Notes: generated by a model not told the origin, from the sequence alone. A stretch of 64,000 bases of DNA from Epiperipatus broadwayi (GCA_028023455.1 JAQFVV010006199.1:5840972-5904971), one strand, 5' to 3'; counted from the stretch's first letter, positions 12,666 to 24,180 are shown. A program made the numbers and translations.

Positions 12666-14007
12666 ATGTGAAGAGTTAAAATTAAAATGTTGATTGCTTA
12701 ATAATTTAAAATAAAATGCAAACTGATATACTATTTAACAACTGATTCACACTTAAAATTTGTCAACTATTCAATATTAGCAACATATATTATAAAAAAA
12801 ATAATTAAAAAATTATGATTGACTTTTTATAATAAACCATTTATTGAAAAAATTAAAATTAATTTTATACATACACACACATATTATAACAGAAAATGTC
12901 AAGAAAATTAATGAGTAAATAATACAATTGTAATAAATGTAATAGGTGATATAGAAAATTTAATATAGTGCGCGAACAATCAATTATAATTTAAATTTCT
13001 TTTTAAAATCTTATAGATGAAAATCATTATTTGAGATGTGTCATATTTTAGAGCAATTATGTAATATAATAAAAGAATCTATTGATTGATAAGAAAGAAA
13101 TGCTCGTTTTCCTAAACTAATTCTTCAAAACACATATTTGATTAAACGGAACTTCTCTTATTTATTTATTTTTAAAAATGTATATCAAATATAAAAGAAT
13201 TGTCAGAATTTTTTTTTTCCAAAGTTAAAATACATTTTCGTCTCAATTTACTCCTATAAACTTAAAATTCTTTCACACAATTAAGTGATGCTACTATTTT
13301 TTGAAACCCAAGAATTTGAAACTTTTAATATTCAAACTGATTTAGGTGGCAAAAATATACATAAGAACTACAATTTCTATAATGCCATCATTTATAAAAA
13401 AAAAAAAAAAAGTTCAATTATTGAAAAATCAGATCAAAACAAGCTTATCTATATGCTAAATAAATATTTCAAAGAAATGGGCTCTCTAAAAAGATTTCAA
13501 ATAAAATTTACATAACTACACAAATTAAAATGAATTTAAATATAAGCTAGTATACTTAAATACCCGCAATAATAGTAATGTAAAATGACTATGAATATGG
13601 TTCACATTGTACTGAAAGCATACTCAGCATGAATAAAGCCAATTTTTAAAATAATATGTCTATCTTTTCTTTATAAATGCCTGAACATTTATATGTCTAA
13701 ATAAATATTTGTAATATAAATTGATTTTCAGCATTAAAAACAAAGCAAAAAAAAACAACAACTCACAAATGACAATAGAAAAACAAAATCACTTTCCAGT
13801 CATTTTCATGTTTGCTATCACAAAGAAGCAAGCAAATTCTTAGATTATAATTTATATAAAGAAATTCATTTATGAAAAAGTCGAATTGCTAAAAAAAGTA
13901 AGTGCTTCCAATTATTATTAATTCTTAACTATGAAATATTAAAACAAAATAAAAAGTTTACAATCTAACAATTATTGACAAATAAAAATATGATGATTAG
14001 TTTAATG
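12666..14007. other. A+T-rich stretch with no recognised feature
   Basis: The 76-codon frame at 13285-13515 includes a lysine run from a poly-A tract and resembles no known family. Confidence 0.45.
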
Positions 14008-14097
14008 TAATTGGTAGAGGTTTCAACTTGGGATTGAAAAATCTCAGGATCAATTCTGGCACTCAAACATTTTATGAATTTCTGAGTGATAAAGCCA
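14008..14097 (+). mobile_element. SINE-B copy, first of a tandem pair
   Basis: It contains AATTGGTAGAGG (A-box-like), AGGATCAATTCTGGC (decayed B-box), then ACTCAAACATTTTATGAATT and TCTGAGTGATAAA. A second, better copy starts 17 bases downstream. Confidence 0.6.
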
Positions 14098-14113
14098 TAA
14101 GTTTTTTTTATTT

Positions 14114-14230
14114 AGCATGGTTGAAAGCAATTAGTAGAGCATCCAATTTGGGAGTGGAAGGTTCCAGGATTGGTTCTGGTGCTCAAAAGTTTGATGCTCA
14201 AACTTTGTACGAATTCCTGAGCAATAAAAC
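14114..14230 (+). mobile_element. SINE-B copy, second of a tandem pair
   Basis: AGCAATTAGTAGAGCATCC resembles a tRNA D-arm/A-box, GGGAGTGGAAGG an anticodon-to-variable region, and CAGGATTGGTTCTGG the B-box arm. The family tail follows (TGCTCAAACTTTGTACGAAT, then TCCTGAGCAATAAA). The family looks like a tRNA-related head with a tail of about 35 bases. The 75-codon frame over both copies is a by-product. Confidence 0.65.
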
Positions 14231-14487
14231 TATATGCTTTTTTTTTAATTTATAAATCTTTGAATATCCAATTATTTTTATATCTGTCATTATAAACTAA
14301 GATTTATGGAAAGAACACATATACAAAAAACTTAGACTATTAAAATATCAGATCATTTAATCCATTATTAATTCTCAATTGAGTATGCAATATGAAGCTA
14401 AAAAGTACGCATTTTTAAGCTAAATGTTTAATCTCAAAAGAAATGTCAGTAGTGAATAATCAACATATAAGCTCAAAAACCATAATT

Positions 14488-14804
14488 CAGGGGTCCCCAA
14501 TTCTATGCCCATGGGCACCATGGCACCCACAGACCATTTTACGTGTGCCCGCCACTATCCTAACACGATAAAAAATTATTTATCTGATACAAATAAATTT
14601 ATTTTTTAAAATCTCTTATAAATTATTGTATTATATTGTAATCAAATGTTAAAATTTTATTTTTGAAATAAGTATTTTTTTGTACATTATATGTATTATT
14701 AACAATATCCAACTATAAATTTACATTGAAAAAAAAAAAGGTGCCTGCCACCTGACCAGTATTATAGAATGTGCTCTTAAGTGCAAAAAGGTTGGGGACT
14801 GCTG
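14488..14804. mobile_element. Non-autonomous hAT-like transposon
   Basis: The left end is CAGGGGTCCCCAATTC and the right end, reversed, is CAGCAGTCCCCAACC, a typical hAT-type terminus. Just inside, ATGGGCACCATGGCACCC on the left and GTGCCTGCCACCTGACC on the right extend the similarity. No clear 8-base duplication survives. The interior has no coding capacity. Confidence 0.75.
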
Positions 14805-15617
14805 CTATTTATGAAACAGTATATGGACATTGTAGTAATTATATTTCCAGTCATATGTGTAAAATTTCTCTCTGATTAAATAATGCCCTCAATAATTTAG
14901 TACAATGATAGATTGATGAACTCCAGTATCATTATTGTGCATCAACTCAATGCTAAAAACTCCCAATCACAAATCATTCTGTTATTATTATACTGAAGTA
15001 AATTTAGGTAATGAATTTAATTATTATTTTTTATTTAATTGATGTTTTTATGGAATAGTCATTAATAAATTCTGTTTAATTTTAGTCAATTTATTTTGTC
15101 TTCAATTATTCTTTTTTTTTTTAAAGCGCCATTCATCAATAAATTATGCTTAGTAAATTATGGTAATAAATTACCTTTAAATTTTATTAATAAATTAAAT
15201 TAAATTTTGTTCAACTAATACTGTATAAATTTGAATTTTTCTATAAAATAGCAATCTTTCTTAAAGCAGCAAGTACAAGGATATTTTTAAGCCTTTTTTT
15301 TTTTTCATCATTATAACTATTTCAATGACTTTATTTAAATACATAAAATTTCTTAATGTGAAAAGGATCAAGAACTAAGGGTTTAAAAATAATGACTTTC
15401 ATTTTTTTATCTTTCTTTAGATTTTTTATTTTTGCTTGCTATCCTTTATTCTGTTATATTCTAGCAAATTCAAATATATTTTTAATTTAATGCTCTGTTT
15501 AAAAAAAAAGAGGCATACATTACAAATAATTTTATTTCTATGTAAGAAGTCTTTTTGCATTTCTGTTAAAAAAATTTAATTTATAAATAGATTAAAATGG
15601 TAATATTCAAACTATTT
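14805..15617. other. A+T-rich stretch with no recognised feature
   Basis: No reading frame, RNA or repeat seen. Confidence 0.45.
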
Positions 15618-15710
15618 CTATTTAATATAAAATATTTCAATTACTTTCTCGATATATATATATATATATAAAGACAAATATTTAAAATTGATATAGTACT
15701 ATAATTGAAA

Positions 15711-16004
15711 AGATTGTTAAAATATTATTAGTTTTATAGATCTGTAGATATTTGATTAAGAACAACTGCCAGTGAAGCTTTATATGTTACATCTTTATTG
15801 TTCAAAAGAGGTTGCCTTGACAACAGTTTGAAATTTATTTATTTTTTTCAGTTTGAAATTGTTGATTGTTATTGATATGATTGTCTAAGTGTTGGTTTTA
15901 ATAATTATTTTATTTAATACAAAATGCTCCAATTGCTTCACTTGGCAGTTATTCTTAGTCAAATATCTACAGTTTAATTAAATTAATAATATTTTAACAA
16001 TCTA
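15711..16004. repeat. Hairpin element in PLE-2 left arm
   Basis: The arms at about 15711-15776 and 15939-16004 are reverse complements (for example CTGTAGATATTTGATTAAG against CTTAGTCAAATATCTACAG). The sequence is absent from the matching place in the right PLE-2 arm. No coding content. Confidence 0.7.
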
Positions 16005-16121
16005 TTTAATTACAGCATAATGTTCTTTCCATTGAATCCAATCAAACTATATACTCTTCTTTTCTTTTTTAAAAACTTTATTTCTTCTCATCAATGATAT
16101 ATACATATTCACATCTGTAAA

Positions 16122-16165
16122 CATCAACATTTTGACCACTTTTTTCTATAGTCATTTTCAAGGAT
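16122..16165 (-). ncRNA. Heavily decayed hammerhead-like site, PLE-2 left arm
   Basis: The minus strand reads TTGAAAATGAC, then GGTCAAAATGTTG. This could derive from a CTGATGATGAC ... GGTCGAAACGTTG core. The counterpart in the right arm lies at 20107-20149. It is very decayed; I rely on the mirrored position and the likeness to the other PLE ends. Confidence 0.3.
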
Positions 16166-16408
16166 GTATAAAATTACATATTTATATCATTACTATTATA
16201 AATAAATTAATATATAAAAATGTATATACCCTTATCATAAAAAAACAATAACATTTCCCTTTCATCTACCAATGCATCTTTTTTACATATATATTACATT
16301 ATATAATCTACATTTACTTACTTCTTTTTTCTTCACCAAACTTTTTTCTTTTTTTTTTTACATACACATTTTTATATATATATAAAAAATACCAATAATT
16401 TTTATTAA

Positions 16409-18626
16409 TACTTTGCTATTAGATCTGCATCATAGATATGTATTAGGCCTACTGCACCTGTTCACATTCATATAAATCTGCTGATAACTTTGTAATCTTG
16501 GGATCTGACCAAAATAACATGTACACAGATCTTGTACATGACTTTTTTGGCAAAAAAACCCATGTACACAGATTTTTATGTGATATTTTGGCAAGATTTA
16601 TGAAGTTATTGGGAGGTTCATATGAATGTAAACAAGTGCAGTAGGCCTAATACATGCTTTACATTGCAGGACCAAAAATAAAAGTAAAAACATAATATAT
16701 TTATCATTTTCAATAAGAAATGTATAATTTTAAACAAGACATTCAAATATGTATGACTTGGACACTAACAACTTTTAAAAACACTTGAAATCAGAAAAAA
16801 AAAGATTTGCAATCTTAATGAAGAACAACATTTGAAAGCAAAAAAAAATGTGATTGGCGATCTGAATGAAATGACAGCATTACACAAAAAAAATGTTATT
16901 AAATACGCACTAAACAAACAGTAAATGATTTTAGTTTTTAAATAATATTTATAAAAAGACATTAACTATATGTACAACTTCATGCTAACAATTTTTAAGA
17001 ACGACATTTCCAATCAAAAAAAAAGTGATTTGTGATCTTAATGAAATGATGCCATTACACAAAAACATTGTTACTAAATAAAACAGTAAATAATTTTGGT
17101 TTTTAAATAATAATTATAAAACACATTCAATATACTCATATGATATTTAGAATGTAATATATAACAGGAATTGTCACCTTGAAACAAAAAATTTAATATT
17201 ACCACAAAAAATGGAGATCTGTACTAAAATTTTTCACTCCGAATATGTAGTATGTGATTGCAGAATATGCTGGGATTTTCAATAGAAATGCTAATAAATG
17301 TATTTTTATAAACAAATTAAACCAAAAAAAAATCCAACAAAAACCACAAAAAAATACATATTAATTATGAGACTGAAAATGTTGAAGTATTACAAAAAAA
17401 TCAGATCGCATTGATAAAAAAAAAACACGTTTCCACACAAACTGGGGTTTTCAACAGAAATGCTAATAGATGTATTTTTTTGTTTTAAACACATTAACTC
17501 TTTCTTAGTGCAGCCCAGACTCAAAAATTTCAGCATTTTCTGATGTTTTTTTTGTCTCACACATCAACATAAAATATATGATTAAATGATTATTACTTAT
17601 CAGAAAATAATAAATTTGACTCCATTTGATAGATATTTTTATTTACTACTGAAGTAAATTTGAAATGTTTACATTTTGTTTATATAAATATTAAAAAATG
17701 AGATCATAATCAAAACTACAAGATTGCACCATCATTTCAGAAAGATTTTCAGTTTACAAAAGCAACAAAATCTTCATTATTTCTGATTATTTTTAAAAAT
17801 TTAAATGAATATTTATTTCTCTTATATCTAACAAATTATGATTTAAAAGTTTAAATTTTTTGAATATTTATTGCAAAATTGTGATATTTTCATACTCATA
17901 AGTATAAGTAAATTGCTCATGTGGAAGCTAAATTATTAAATAGCTTAAGACCATATTCACATTAGCTGCTAATATAACATTATATTTTTGAAAATAAAGT
18001 ATTTTCAGTCAAAATAAGTTATTAATAATTTACATTTTTTGATATATAATCAATATAGTGTAAATTATTGTAAAAAATATCTAAAACCATATTAAATTTG
18101 CAAATAAACACATTTTTGGTCATTGGGACTATTTTTTTAAACAATGTATTAATGCACCAAACATTTTACCACCTGGCCTTGCAACAATGGCTGAACATGT
18201 CAAGGCAGGGATTATGTCTATTGTAAGATGTTTTTTTAAATTTTCTGCTATCTATCATAATTTTTTGAATGAAATTTTTATATAATAAAATATACAGAAA
18301 AATACACATTTTAACATATAATACTTGCAGAAAAATTCACCAGGGGACGAATTGGCCAAAAAATATAAAATTGTGTACTAAAATTATGAAAGGTTAAAGC
18401 AAAAAAAAAAGTGGGGGACAAAAACAACACAAAAAAGTACATATTAATTATGAGACTGAAAATGTCAAAGTATTATGAAAAAAGGATCACATTAATAAAG
18501 AAAAACATATTTCTACACGTATACTCACAGGGTTTATTTTCTTTCAATTTGAGATCATCATGACATTACACATTTATTGTAGGTGTGAAAAGGCCTCCTA
18601 TCTCTCCAAGGTTTAATACCAAAATA
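16409..18626 (+). mobile_element. R2 repeat copy a (hairpin head plus body)
   Basis: The ends are inverted repeats: TACTTTGCTATTAGATCTGC at the left, and TTTTGGTATTAAACC reading inward from the right. A head of about 250 bases (16429-16676) folds into a hairpin: ATGTATTAGGCCTACTGCAC against GTGCAGTAGGCCTAATACAT. The body shares blocks with the copies at 50.35-55.34 kb, such as the TGAGACTGAAAATGT block and the GTGAAAAGGCCTCCTATCTC block near the right end. No protein is recognisable. It is nested in the PLE-2 left arm. The segment around 17520-18340 looks less like the other copies and may be extra. Confidence 0.65.
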
Positions 18627-18789
18627 TCTTTTTGCCTTTTTTTATACTCTAACCAATTATCTTAAAACAATATCTTTTTTTTTTTTTTTATACCATTTTT
18701 TTAATTTGTTTTTTATTTTAATCCATTTTTTATATAATTCATCCTATTTAAGACAGGTCTTTCACTCTTTATATATAAACTTTTTTTTA

Positions 18790-19032
18790 TTATTCTTTAT
18801 ATAATTTTACTTTTTCTAACATTCTTATCTTAAAATCTATGTGTCCAAATTCTTTACTATGTATATTAACATTTGAATTTCTATCATTCAAATGTTTTAA
18901 CTTTGTCCTTAATTTATTCTTAGTTGTAACTATATATGATACATTCCTATTATTTCTTTTACAGTCTAAACACTCAGTTCTATAAATTCCATTCATATTT
19001 TCTACATTCCTATTTTTTGTTTCTTTTATCAC
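18790..19032 (-). pseudogene. Degraded GIY-YIG endonuclease frame of PLE-2, left arm
   Basis: An 80-codon frame reads NGIYRTECLDCKRNNR, then KNKLRTKLKHLNDRNSNV and HSKEFGHIDFKIRMLEKVK. GIYR plus the CxxC pair, the KTRLKEH-like block and the (E)xGHxIDF block are the usual order in the C-terminal GIY-YIG nuclease of Penelope-like elements, the domain that cuts the target. The YIG half is lost (SYIVTTK in its place), so it is inactive. The mirrored copy at 19556-19738 shares the same decay, which fits one duplicated source. Confidence 0.72.
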
Positions 19033-19555
19033 ATTTCCTAAACTAAATTTCTTTTTATATATTGGTTTTAAAAATAAATTACATTCCTTCTAGATTTCTT
19101 ATTTATATTCTTCATAATCTTAAAAAAAAACTTTTTTTGATACATTATAATTGCTATATATAATTTCCTTATCTTTCTGTTATTCAAATTTCTTTTCATT
19201 TTTTTAATATTTTTCTTTCCACATTTTCATTGTCTCTTATTTATTTCTTCTTTAAGGCAGAAATAAATAAGATAAGAGGTAATGAAAAATGATTATCCAT
19301 ATAAAAATATTAATAAATTATGTACAAAGAAAAATATTGAAAAAATAAAAAGGAATTTGAATAAAAAGAAAGATAAGAAGGAAATTATATATACCAATTA
19401 TAATGTATCAAAAAAAATATTTTTTTTTAGATTAAAAAGTTTATGAAGAATATAAATAAGAAATATAGAAAGAAATTAATTTGTTTTTTGAAACCAGTAA
19501 TACAAATAGAAATTTAATTTAGAATGTTATATATAAAAATAAAAATGTACAAAAT

Positions 19556-19738
19556 ATGAAAGGAATTTATAGAAATAATAAAAATGTATCAAATATAAGT
19601 ACAACAAATAATAAATTAAGGACACAGTTAAAACAACTTTGGAATGACAAAAATTCAAATGTTAATAATATATGTAGTAAAGAATTTGGATGCATAGATT
19701 TTAAGATAAGAATAAAAGGAAAAAGTAAAATTATATAA
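19556..19738 (+). pseudogene. Degraded GIY-YIG frame of PLE-2, right arm
   Basis: It reads MKGIYRNNKNVSN, NNKLRTQLKQLWND and NSNVNNICSKEFGCIDFKI. It is the reverse-oriented partner of 18790-19032, with the CxxC segment deleted and the GH of the EFGH block changed to GC. PLE identity follows from the better preserved partner. Confidence 0.62.
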
Positions 19739-20106
19739 AGAAAGAATAATAAAAGAAAGTTTATATAAAAGATGGTTAAAAATAAAAAACAAATCAAAAA
19801 AATTGTATAAAAAAAATAAAAAAAGGTATTGTTTTAAAATAATTGGTTAAGAGTACAAAAAGAACAAAAAGAAAGAAAATTATTGGTATTTTATATATAT
19901 AAAGAAATGTGTATGTAAAAAAAAAAAAAGTTTGGAGAAGCAAAAAAGAAGTAAATAAATATAGATTATATAATGTAATATATATGTAAAAAAAATGTAT
20001 TGATAGATGAAAAGGAAATGTTATTGTTTTTTTATGTTAAGGATATATACATTTTTATATAATAATTTATTTGTAATAATAATGATATAAATGTGTAATT
20101 TTATAG

Positions 20107-20149
20107 ATCTTTGAAAATGATATAGAAAAAGTGATCAAATCGTTGGGTG
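20107..20149 (+). ncRNA. Heavily decayed hammerhead-like site, PLE-2 right arm
   Basis: CTTTGAAAATGAT is followed by GTGATCAAATCGTTGG. It mirrors the site at 16122-16165 and keeps the CGTTG end. Inactive. Confidence 0.3.
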
Positions 20150-20445
20150 TTTAAAGATGTGAATATGTATATATGGTTGATAAGAAAAAATAAAGTTTTT
20201 AAAAAGAAAAGAAGGGGAGTATATAATTTGAATGGATTCAATGACAAGAAACGTTATACTTTATAAGACATATATTTTAAAGAGGAAAAAAAGTTTTTTC
20301 TTATTATGGTTATTAAAAAAGTTGTTAACAGCGGGATAATAAGTTAAATATATATTTTCAATTACAGTACTATATCAATTTTAAATATTTGTCTTTATAG
20401 ATATTGAGAATGATTGAAATATTTTATGTTAAATAAAACAAGCAC

Positions 20446-20794
20446 ATATAAAGTAACAATTTGATATTTGTTGAATTATAATTAAACATTCATAAAAATC
20501 TATGCTATAAAAATTAAATGATACATTTTATATTTAATATAAATAAATTCTTAGTTTAATCTTTTGTCTGAATGATAATTGTATTTTATTTTTATTTTTT
20601 TCTCTTTAGTAGATACTTTTGTTTTCATTGTAGTTACATTCAGAATTTCTTCTTTTTAAAGTATAATAAAATAACTTTCTTAACTCAAAACTTTATTACA
20701 ATAATAAATAATTAACCAAAATATAAAAAAATACTTTAATGAAAAAAAAACACTTAATTTACATAACTTCTGTCTAGAAAATTAAAACATTCAT
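20446..20794. other. A+T-rich spacer between PLE-2 and R1-A
   Basis: No feature recognised. Confidence 0.45.
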
Positions 20795-20807
20795 CATCTT
20801 AATTATT
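20795..20807. repeat. 13-base target-site duplication of R1-A, left copy
   Basis: CATCTTAATTATT, repeated exactly at 22107-22119. Confidence 0.88.
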
Positions 20808-20917
20808 TAGAAGCAAAATTCTTCATGCAGTAGTGCCACTCAGTGCAAGCCAGAGTAACTGATGGATGCAAAAAGGTTTATGCATAACATTCCTATCTAG
20901 TGCCTACTCATTCAATA

Positions 20918-20959
20918 TTCCCAGACTAGTTTCTAGTTTATGGCTTTCATCAGTGAGAA
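20918..20959 (-). ncRNA. Type-I hammerhead ribozyme, R1-A copy 1, core intact
   Basis: Minus strand, 5' to 3': stem I UUCUCA, core CTGATGA (20953-20947), a 13-base stem II segment, GAAAC, TA, GTC, then stem I UGGGAA. Stem I forms six pairs (one G-U). Stem III is AC/GU with a two-base loop, and the cleavage triplet is GUC. All core bases match the hammerhead consensus. Stem II is short (A-U, G-C) with an A opposite A at its base. This is the best candidate here for an active ribozyme. Confidence 0.82.
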
Positions 20960-21372
20960 GCCTTTGATTTGAGAGCACTGCATCTAGATCTTAGGATATA
21001 ATGCAACCCTCCAGCATCCACCTTTTATTCTTTTCGTTAACTATAAAGCTATGAGTCTAAAATTAAAAACTCTATAATATTTTCAATCCAAGCTCATTCC
21101 CTTATATAGTCATTAAATTTGAACTCAGTTCAGTATCTATACATTTCAGTATCTTTGGGGATTTAATAACCCATAATCACCATTATCCAATTGGGAAAGA
21201 TTGGTATAGCCACTAAACTTCACATGATCACCATTTTTATGTTACATCAAGCTGTTAAAAACAGAAGCAAAATTCTCCATACAATAGTGTCATTCAGTAC
21301 CAGCTACAATAGTTAATGGATGCTAGAAGTTTTGTGCATAAAATCCCTATCTAATAGCTACCTCATCCAATA

Positions 21373-21402
21373 TCCCCAGACTAATTCTTAGCTTGTGGCT
21401 GT
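21373..21402 (-). ncRNA. Truncated hammerhead at the R1-A inversion junction
   Basis: The minus strand keeps CAGCCACAAGCTAAGAATTA, then GTCTGGGGA: stem II, a mutated GAAAC box, GUC and the 3' strand of stem I. The CTGATGA half is missing because the orientation flips at about 21402-21403, inside the ribozyme. Confidence 0.72.
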
Positions 21403-21442
21403 AGATCCTAAGATCTAGGTGTAGTGCTCTCAGATCCAAGGC

Positions 21443-21484
21443 TCCTCATTGATGAAAGTGATAAGCTAGAAACATGTCTAGGGA
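21443..21484 (+). ncRNA. Hammerhead ribozyme, R1-A copy 3, one core change
   Basis: UCCUCA, TTGATGA, stem II, GAAAC, AT, GTC, UAGGGA. C3 of the core is T, which should abolish cleavage. Stem I has one mismatch (C-A at pair 2). Confidence 0.75.
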
Positions 21485-21896
21485 TATTGCATGAGTAGTC
21501 ACTAGGTAGGGATTTTATGCACAAACCTTCTTGCATCCATTGATTACTCTGGTTTGCACTGAGTGGCACAACTATATAGATAATTTTACTTCTGTTTTTA
21601 ACAGTTTGAGCAAGCATAAGATATGGTGATCATGTGATGTTTAATGATTTAATATCACCAATCCTGCCCAATATAGAATAGTGAGTGTTTATTAAAGAAC
21701 CAAAGACACCAAAATGTATAAATACTGAACTGAGGTCAGATCTATATGACTATGCAAGAAAATGAACTTGGATTGAAAATATTATTATGTTTTCAATTTT
21801 AGACATAACTTTATAGTTAACTAAAGAGATAAAAGGTGGCTGATGAAGGCAGCATTAGATTCTAAGATATAAGTGCAATGCTCTCAGGTCCAAGGC

Positions 21897-21938
21897 TCTT
21901 CACTGATGAAAGACACAAACTAGAAACTAGTCTAGAGA
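21897..21938 (+). ncRNA. Hammerhead ribozyme, R1-A copy 4, core intact
   Basis: UCUUCA, CTGATGA (21903-21909), stem II, GAAAC, TA, GTC, UAGAGA. Pair 4 of stem I is U-A where the family usually has C-G. Pair 2 is a C-A mismatch. Core and cleavage triplet match consensus. Confidence 0.8.
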
Positions 21939-22106
21939 TATTGGAAGATTAGGCACTAGGTAAGGATTTTATGTGCAAGCCTTCTTGCATCTATTGATTA
22001 TTCAGTCTTGCATTGAGTGGCTCTACAGTAAGGATAGTTTTGCCTCTGTTTTTGACAGCTTGAGCAGGCATAAGAAATGAGGATGATGTGATGTTTTATG
22101 ATTTAA

Positions 22107-22119
22107 CATCTTAATTATT
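22107..22119. repeat. 13-base target-site duplication of R1-A, right copy
   Basis: CATCTTAATTATT, identical to 20795-20807. Confidence 0.88.
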
Positions 22120-23718
22120 ATTACTTAAAATAGTGTTCCTAACTTTTTTAAATTATAGCACACTTAGAATATGCTAGCACTTACATTATAAAAATATGGC
22201 AGAGAGATATGAATACAAGCTTTCATATAATGTAATGCATATGCTAATTTAAAAAAATTTTAAGATTTTTTGTAGATGTATTAAATTTATTATAATTATT
22301 AGATTATTTGTATTATTTTATGTTAATTACATACATTGAAAGAGTTTTTAATTGAATTATTATAATTTTTTCACAACATACAAGTCTCATCACAGCATAC
22401 TCTTTGATAATAATTGACTTAGAATTGGTTGTACAGAATATGCAAAAATAAATTAACATTATTAAAGTAGTATTTTTAAAAACAATGTCATAAACAATAA
22501 ATGATACTAAAGCTAATCCACAGGAAAAATGCCCTTTGTAGTAGGTTCAAGAATAATTAAAATCTAAATTAGTTTTCAATATCAAAATATTCAAAATGCA
22601 TTGTAATTATTTTTACATTTTCAAAAGCCCTACTTGACATAAAACAATTGGGGCCAGATATTACTTTCCTATTGATCCAATATGTTATGAGCAATATACA
22701 TTTTAAAGCAACAACAAAAATTTGAATTTATATAGAAGGGTATAAATGACATGAATAGAAAATATTTATTTTATTGCCTGTTAAATTACTATTCAGTATA
22801 TTGTGATTGAGAAATAATAATTATAGAAAACCTTTAAAATTATTATTAAAGTTAAAACATTTTTTTATTAATATAGTATGATCTCAGTATCCATGATATC
22901 AAAACTCAATAAATGTTAACTTGATAAAAAATATTGCATAAAATTTTTTAAAAATATTGGAGCCCATAAATTTCATATTTATTATACCTTCCTAGAAGAT
23001 GGTATTCATTTTTTTTTAGTTTTACAGAATCTCTAAATCTCCCAATTCATTTAATTTAATGCAATTTACTTAGCCATGTTGTCGTAATCTTAGAAAAATA
23101 TTTTTCTCATTGTATCTTCACTGAGAATTAAAAAAATAAAATTTAATTTAAAATAATCAAAGTGCAAAGTTAAGGATAATAGCAATTCTGCTAAGCCTAA
23201 AAGAAACCATGAAGTGCTTCCTTTATATGATAAAATAAAAATAATTGATTTATTTTTGAAGAAAAACTCCAACATATGCAGAGTCTGGTAGGATTTTCAT
23301 TATCATTAATATTTTAAGTAGTAAAAAAAAAGAAAAGAAAATTTATGCAAGGTTTACTTATGTTCCTGCAACTATAAATGGAAAAAAAAGATGGCAAACA
23401 AAAGTATATTGACTCATTAAAACTTGTTGATTCTATGTAAAGATAGCAGAAATAATGTTCTAGTAAATAATAATATTAAAAAAACAATATATTGTGCTAT
23501 CAAAAAACAGTCCATATAAAAAATTTAACAAATGATCCTCTGAGAAGTATAACATTAAGCTATTTATTGATGAAATTATGAATATACAATCTCTACACCA
23601 TGCTTTCAAATACCTTATCACTTTTCAACACAAGATGATTGATAATTTATTTATTTATTTGAGAAAATAACTGAATGAACACATTCATGCATATAAATTC
23701 ATTAAGATTTAAGCATGC
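22120..23718. other. A+T-rich stretch with no recognised feature
   Basis: The segment at 22130-22450 has slightly different wording (TTTTAAATTATAGCACACTT, CACAGCATACTCTTTGATAA) and may be an old hAT-like relic, but no termini are visible. The 61-codon minus frame at 23090-23275 resembles nothing known. Confidence 0.4.
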
Positions 23719-23731
23719 ATATTTACATATA
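23719..23731. repeat. 13-base target-site duplication of R1-B, left copy
   Basis: ATATTTACATATA, repeated exactly at 24291-24303. Confidence 0.82.
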
Positions 23732-23895
23732 AGCCAATAAACATCACATGACCACTCCTCTTATGCTTGTGTATAACTGTTGCTAAGACAGGCAAAACTC
23801 ACTATATATATTGCCACACACAGCAAACTAGAGTAATCAATGGATGTCAGAAGGCTTGTGCATAAAATCCCCATCTAGTGCCTACTCATACAATA

Positions 23896-23937
23896 TCCCC
23901 AGACTAGTTTCTGGCTTGTGGCCTTTGTCAGTGAGGA
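23896..23937 (-). ncRNA. Mutated hammerhead, R1-B left arm
   Basis: UCCUCA, CTGACAA, AGGCCACAAGCCA, GAAAC, TA, GTC, UGGGGA on the minus strand. Stem I is perfect (six pairs) and stem II pairs GGC with GCC. The core has C and A in place of U7 and G8; G8 is essential, so it is probably inactive. Confidence 0.75.
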
Positions 23938-24138
23938 GCCTTGGATCTGAGAGCACTGCATCTAGATCTTAGGATCTAATGCAACCCTCCAGCAATCACC
24001 TTTTATCTCCATTTAACTACAAAACCATGAGATTTAAACTGAAACACCTTAATCTTTTCAATCCAAGTTCATTAGCATATATAGTATGGGTCAGAACCCA
24101 GTTTAGTACCCATACATTTTGTCTCTCAGATCCAAGGG

Positions 24139-24180
24139 TCCTCATTGACAAAAGCCATAAACCAGAAACTAGTCTGGGGA
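24139..24180 (+). ncRNA. Mutated hammerhead, R1-B right arm
   Basis: UCCUCA, TTGACAA, stem II, GAAAC, TA, GTC, UGGGGA. It shares the TGACAA change with the left arm and has also lost C3. Confidence 0.72.

Larger units (their letters stand above)
15618..20445. mobile_element. Large inverted Penelope-like element (PLE-2) with nested insertions
   Basis: The left arm (15618-16408 plus 18627-19257) is the reverse complement of the right arm (19258-20445), with the centre near 19257. Both arms carry the same degraded GIY-YIG frame at mirrored positions (18790-19032 minus, 19556-19738 plus). The left arm is interrupted by a hairpin (15711-16004) and by an R2 element (16409-18626) that the right arm lacks, so those came later. 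Only 3' PLE sequence is present in each arm; no RT core is seen. The head-to-head layout recalls the inverted pseudo-LTRs reported for PLEs. Confidence 0.72.
20808..22106. mobile_element. R1-A: inverted tandem retrozyme-like array
   Basis: Two minus-strand units (20808-21402) meet two plus-strand units (21403-22106) head to head. Ribozyme-to-ribozyme spacing is 455 bases on the left and 454 on the right, which gives the monomer length. Each unit carries a type-I hammerhead. The whole array sits between perfect 13-base duplications, so it was inserted as one piece. There is no coding frame of its own; the 69-codon minus frame at 21408-21617 is incidental. Animal retrozymes are non-coding retroelements whose tandem hammerhead units release RNA that is circularised; the mobilising enzyme is thought to be a PLE. 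Family membership is my inference. Confidence 0.8.

Noticed and set aside
13285-13515. 76-codon plus-strand frame as a gene
   Set aside because: It includes a poly-lysine run from an A-tract and shows no family motif or splice context.
21841-21865. CTGATGAAGGCAGC near the R1-A right arm as an extra hammerhead
   Set aside because: It aligns with the CTGCTGGAGGGTTGCATTA block of other R1 units, not with the ribozyme; no GAAAC follows.
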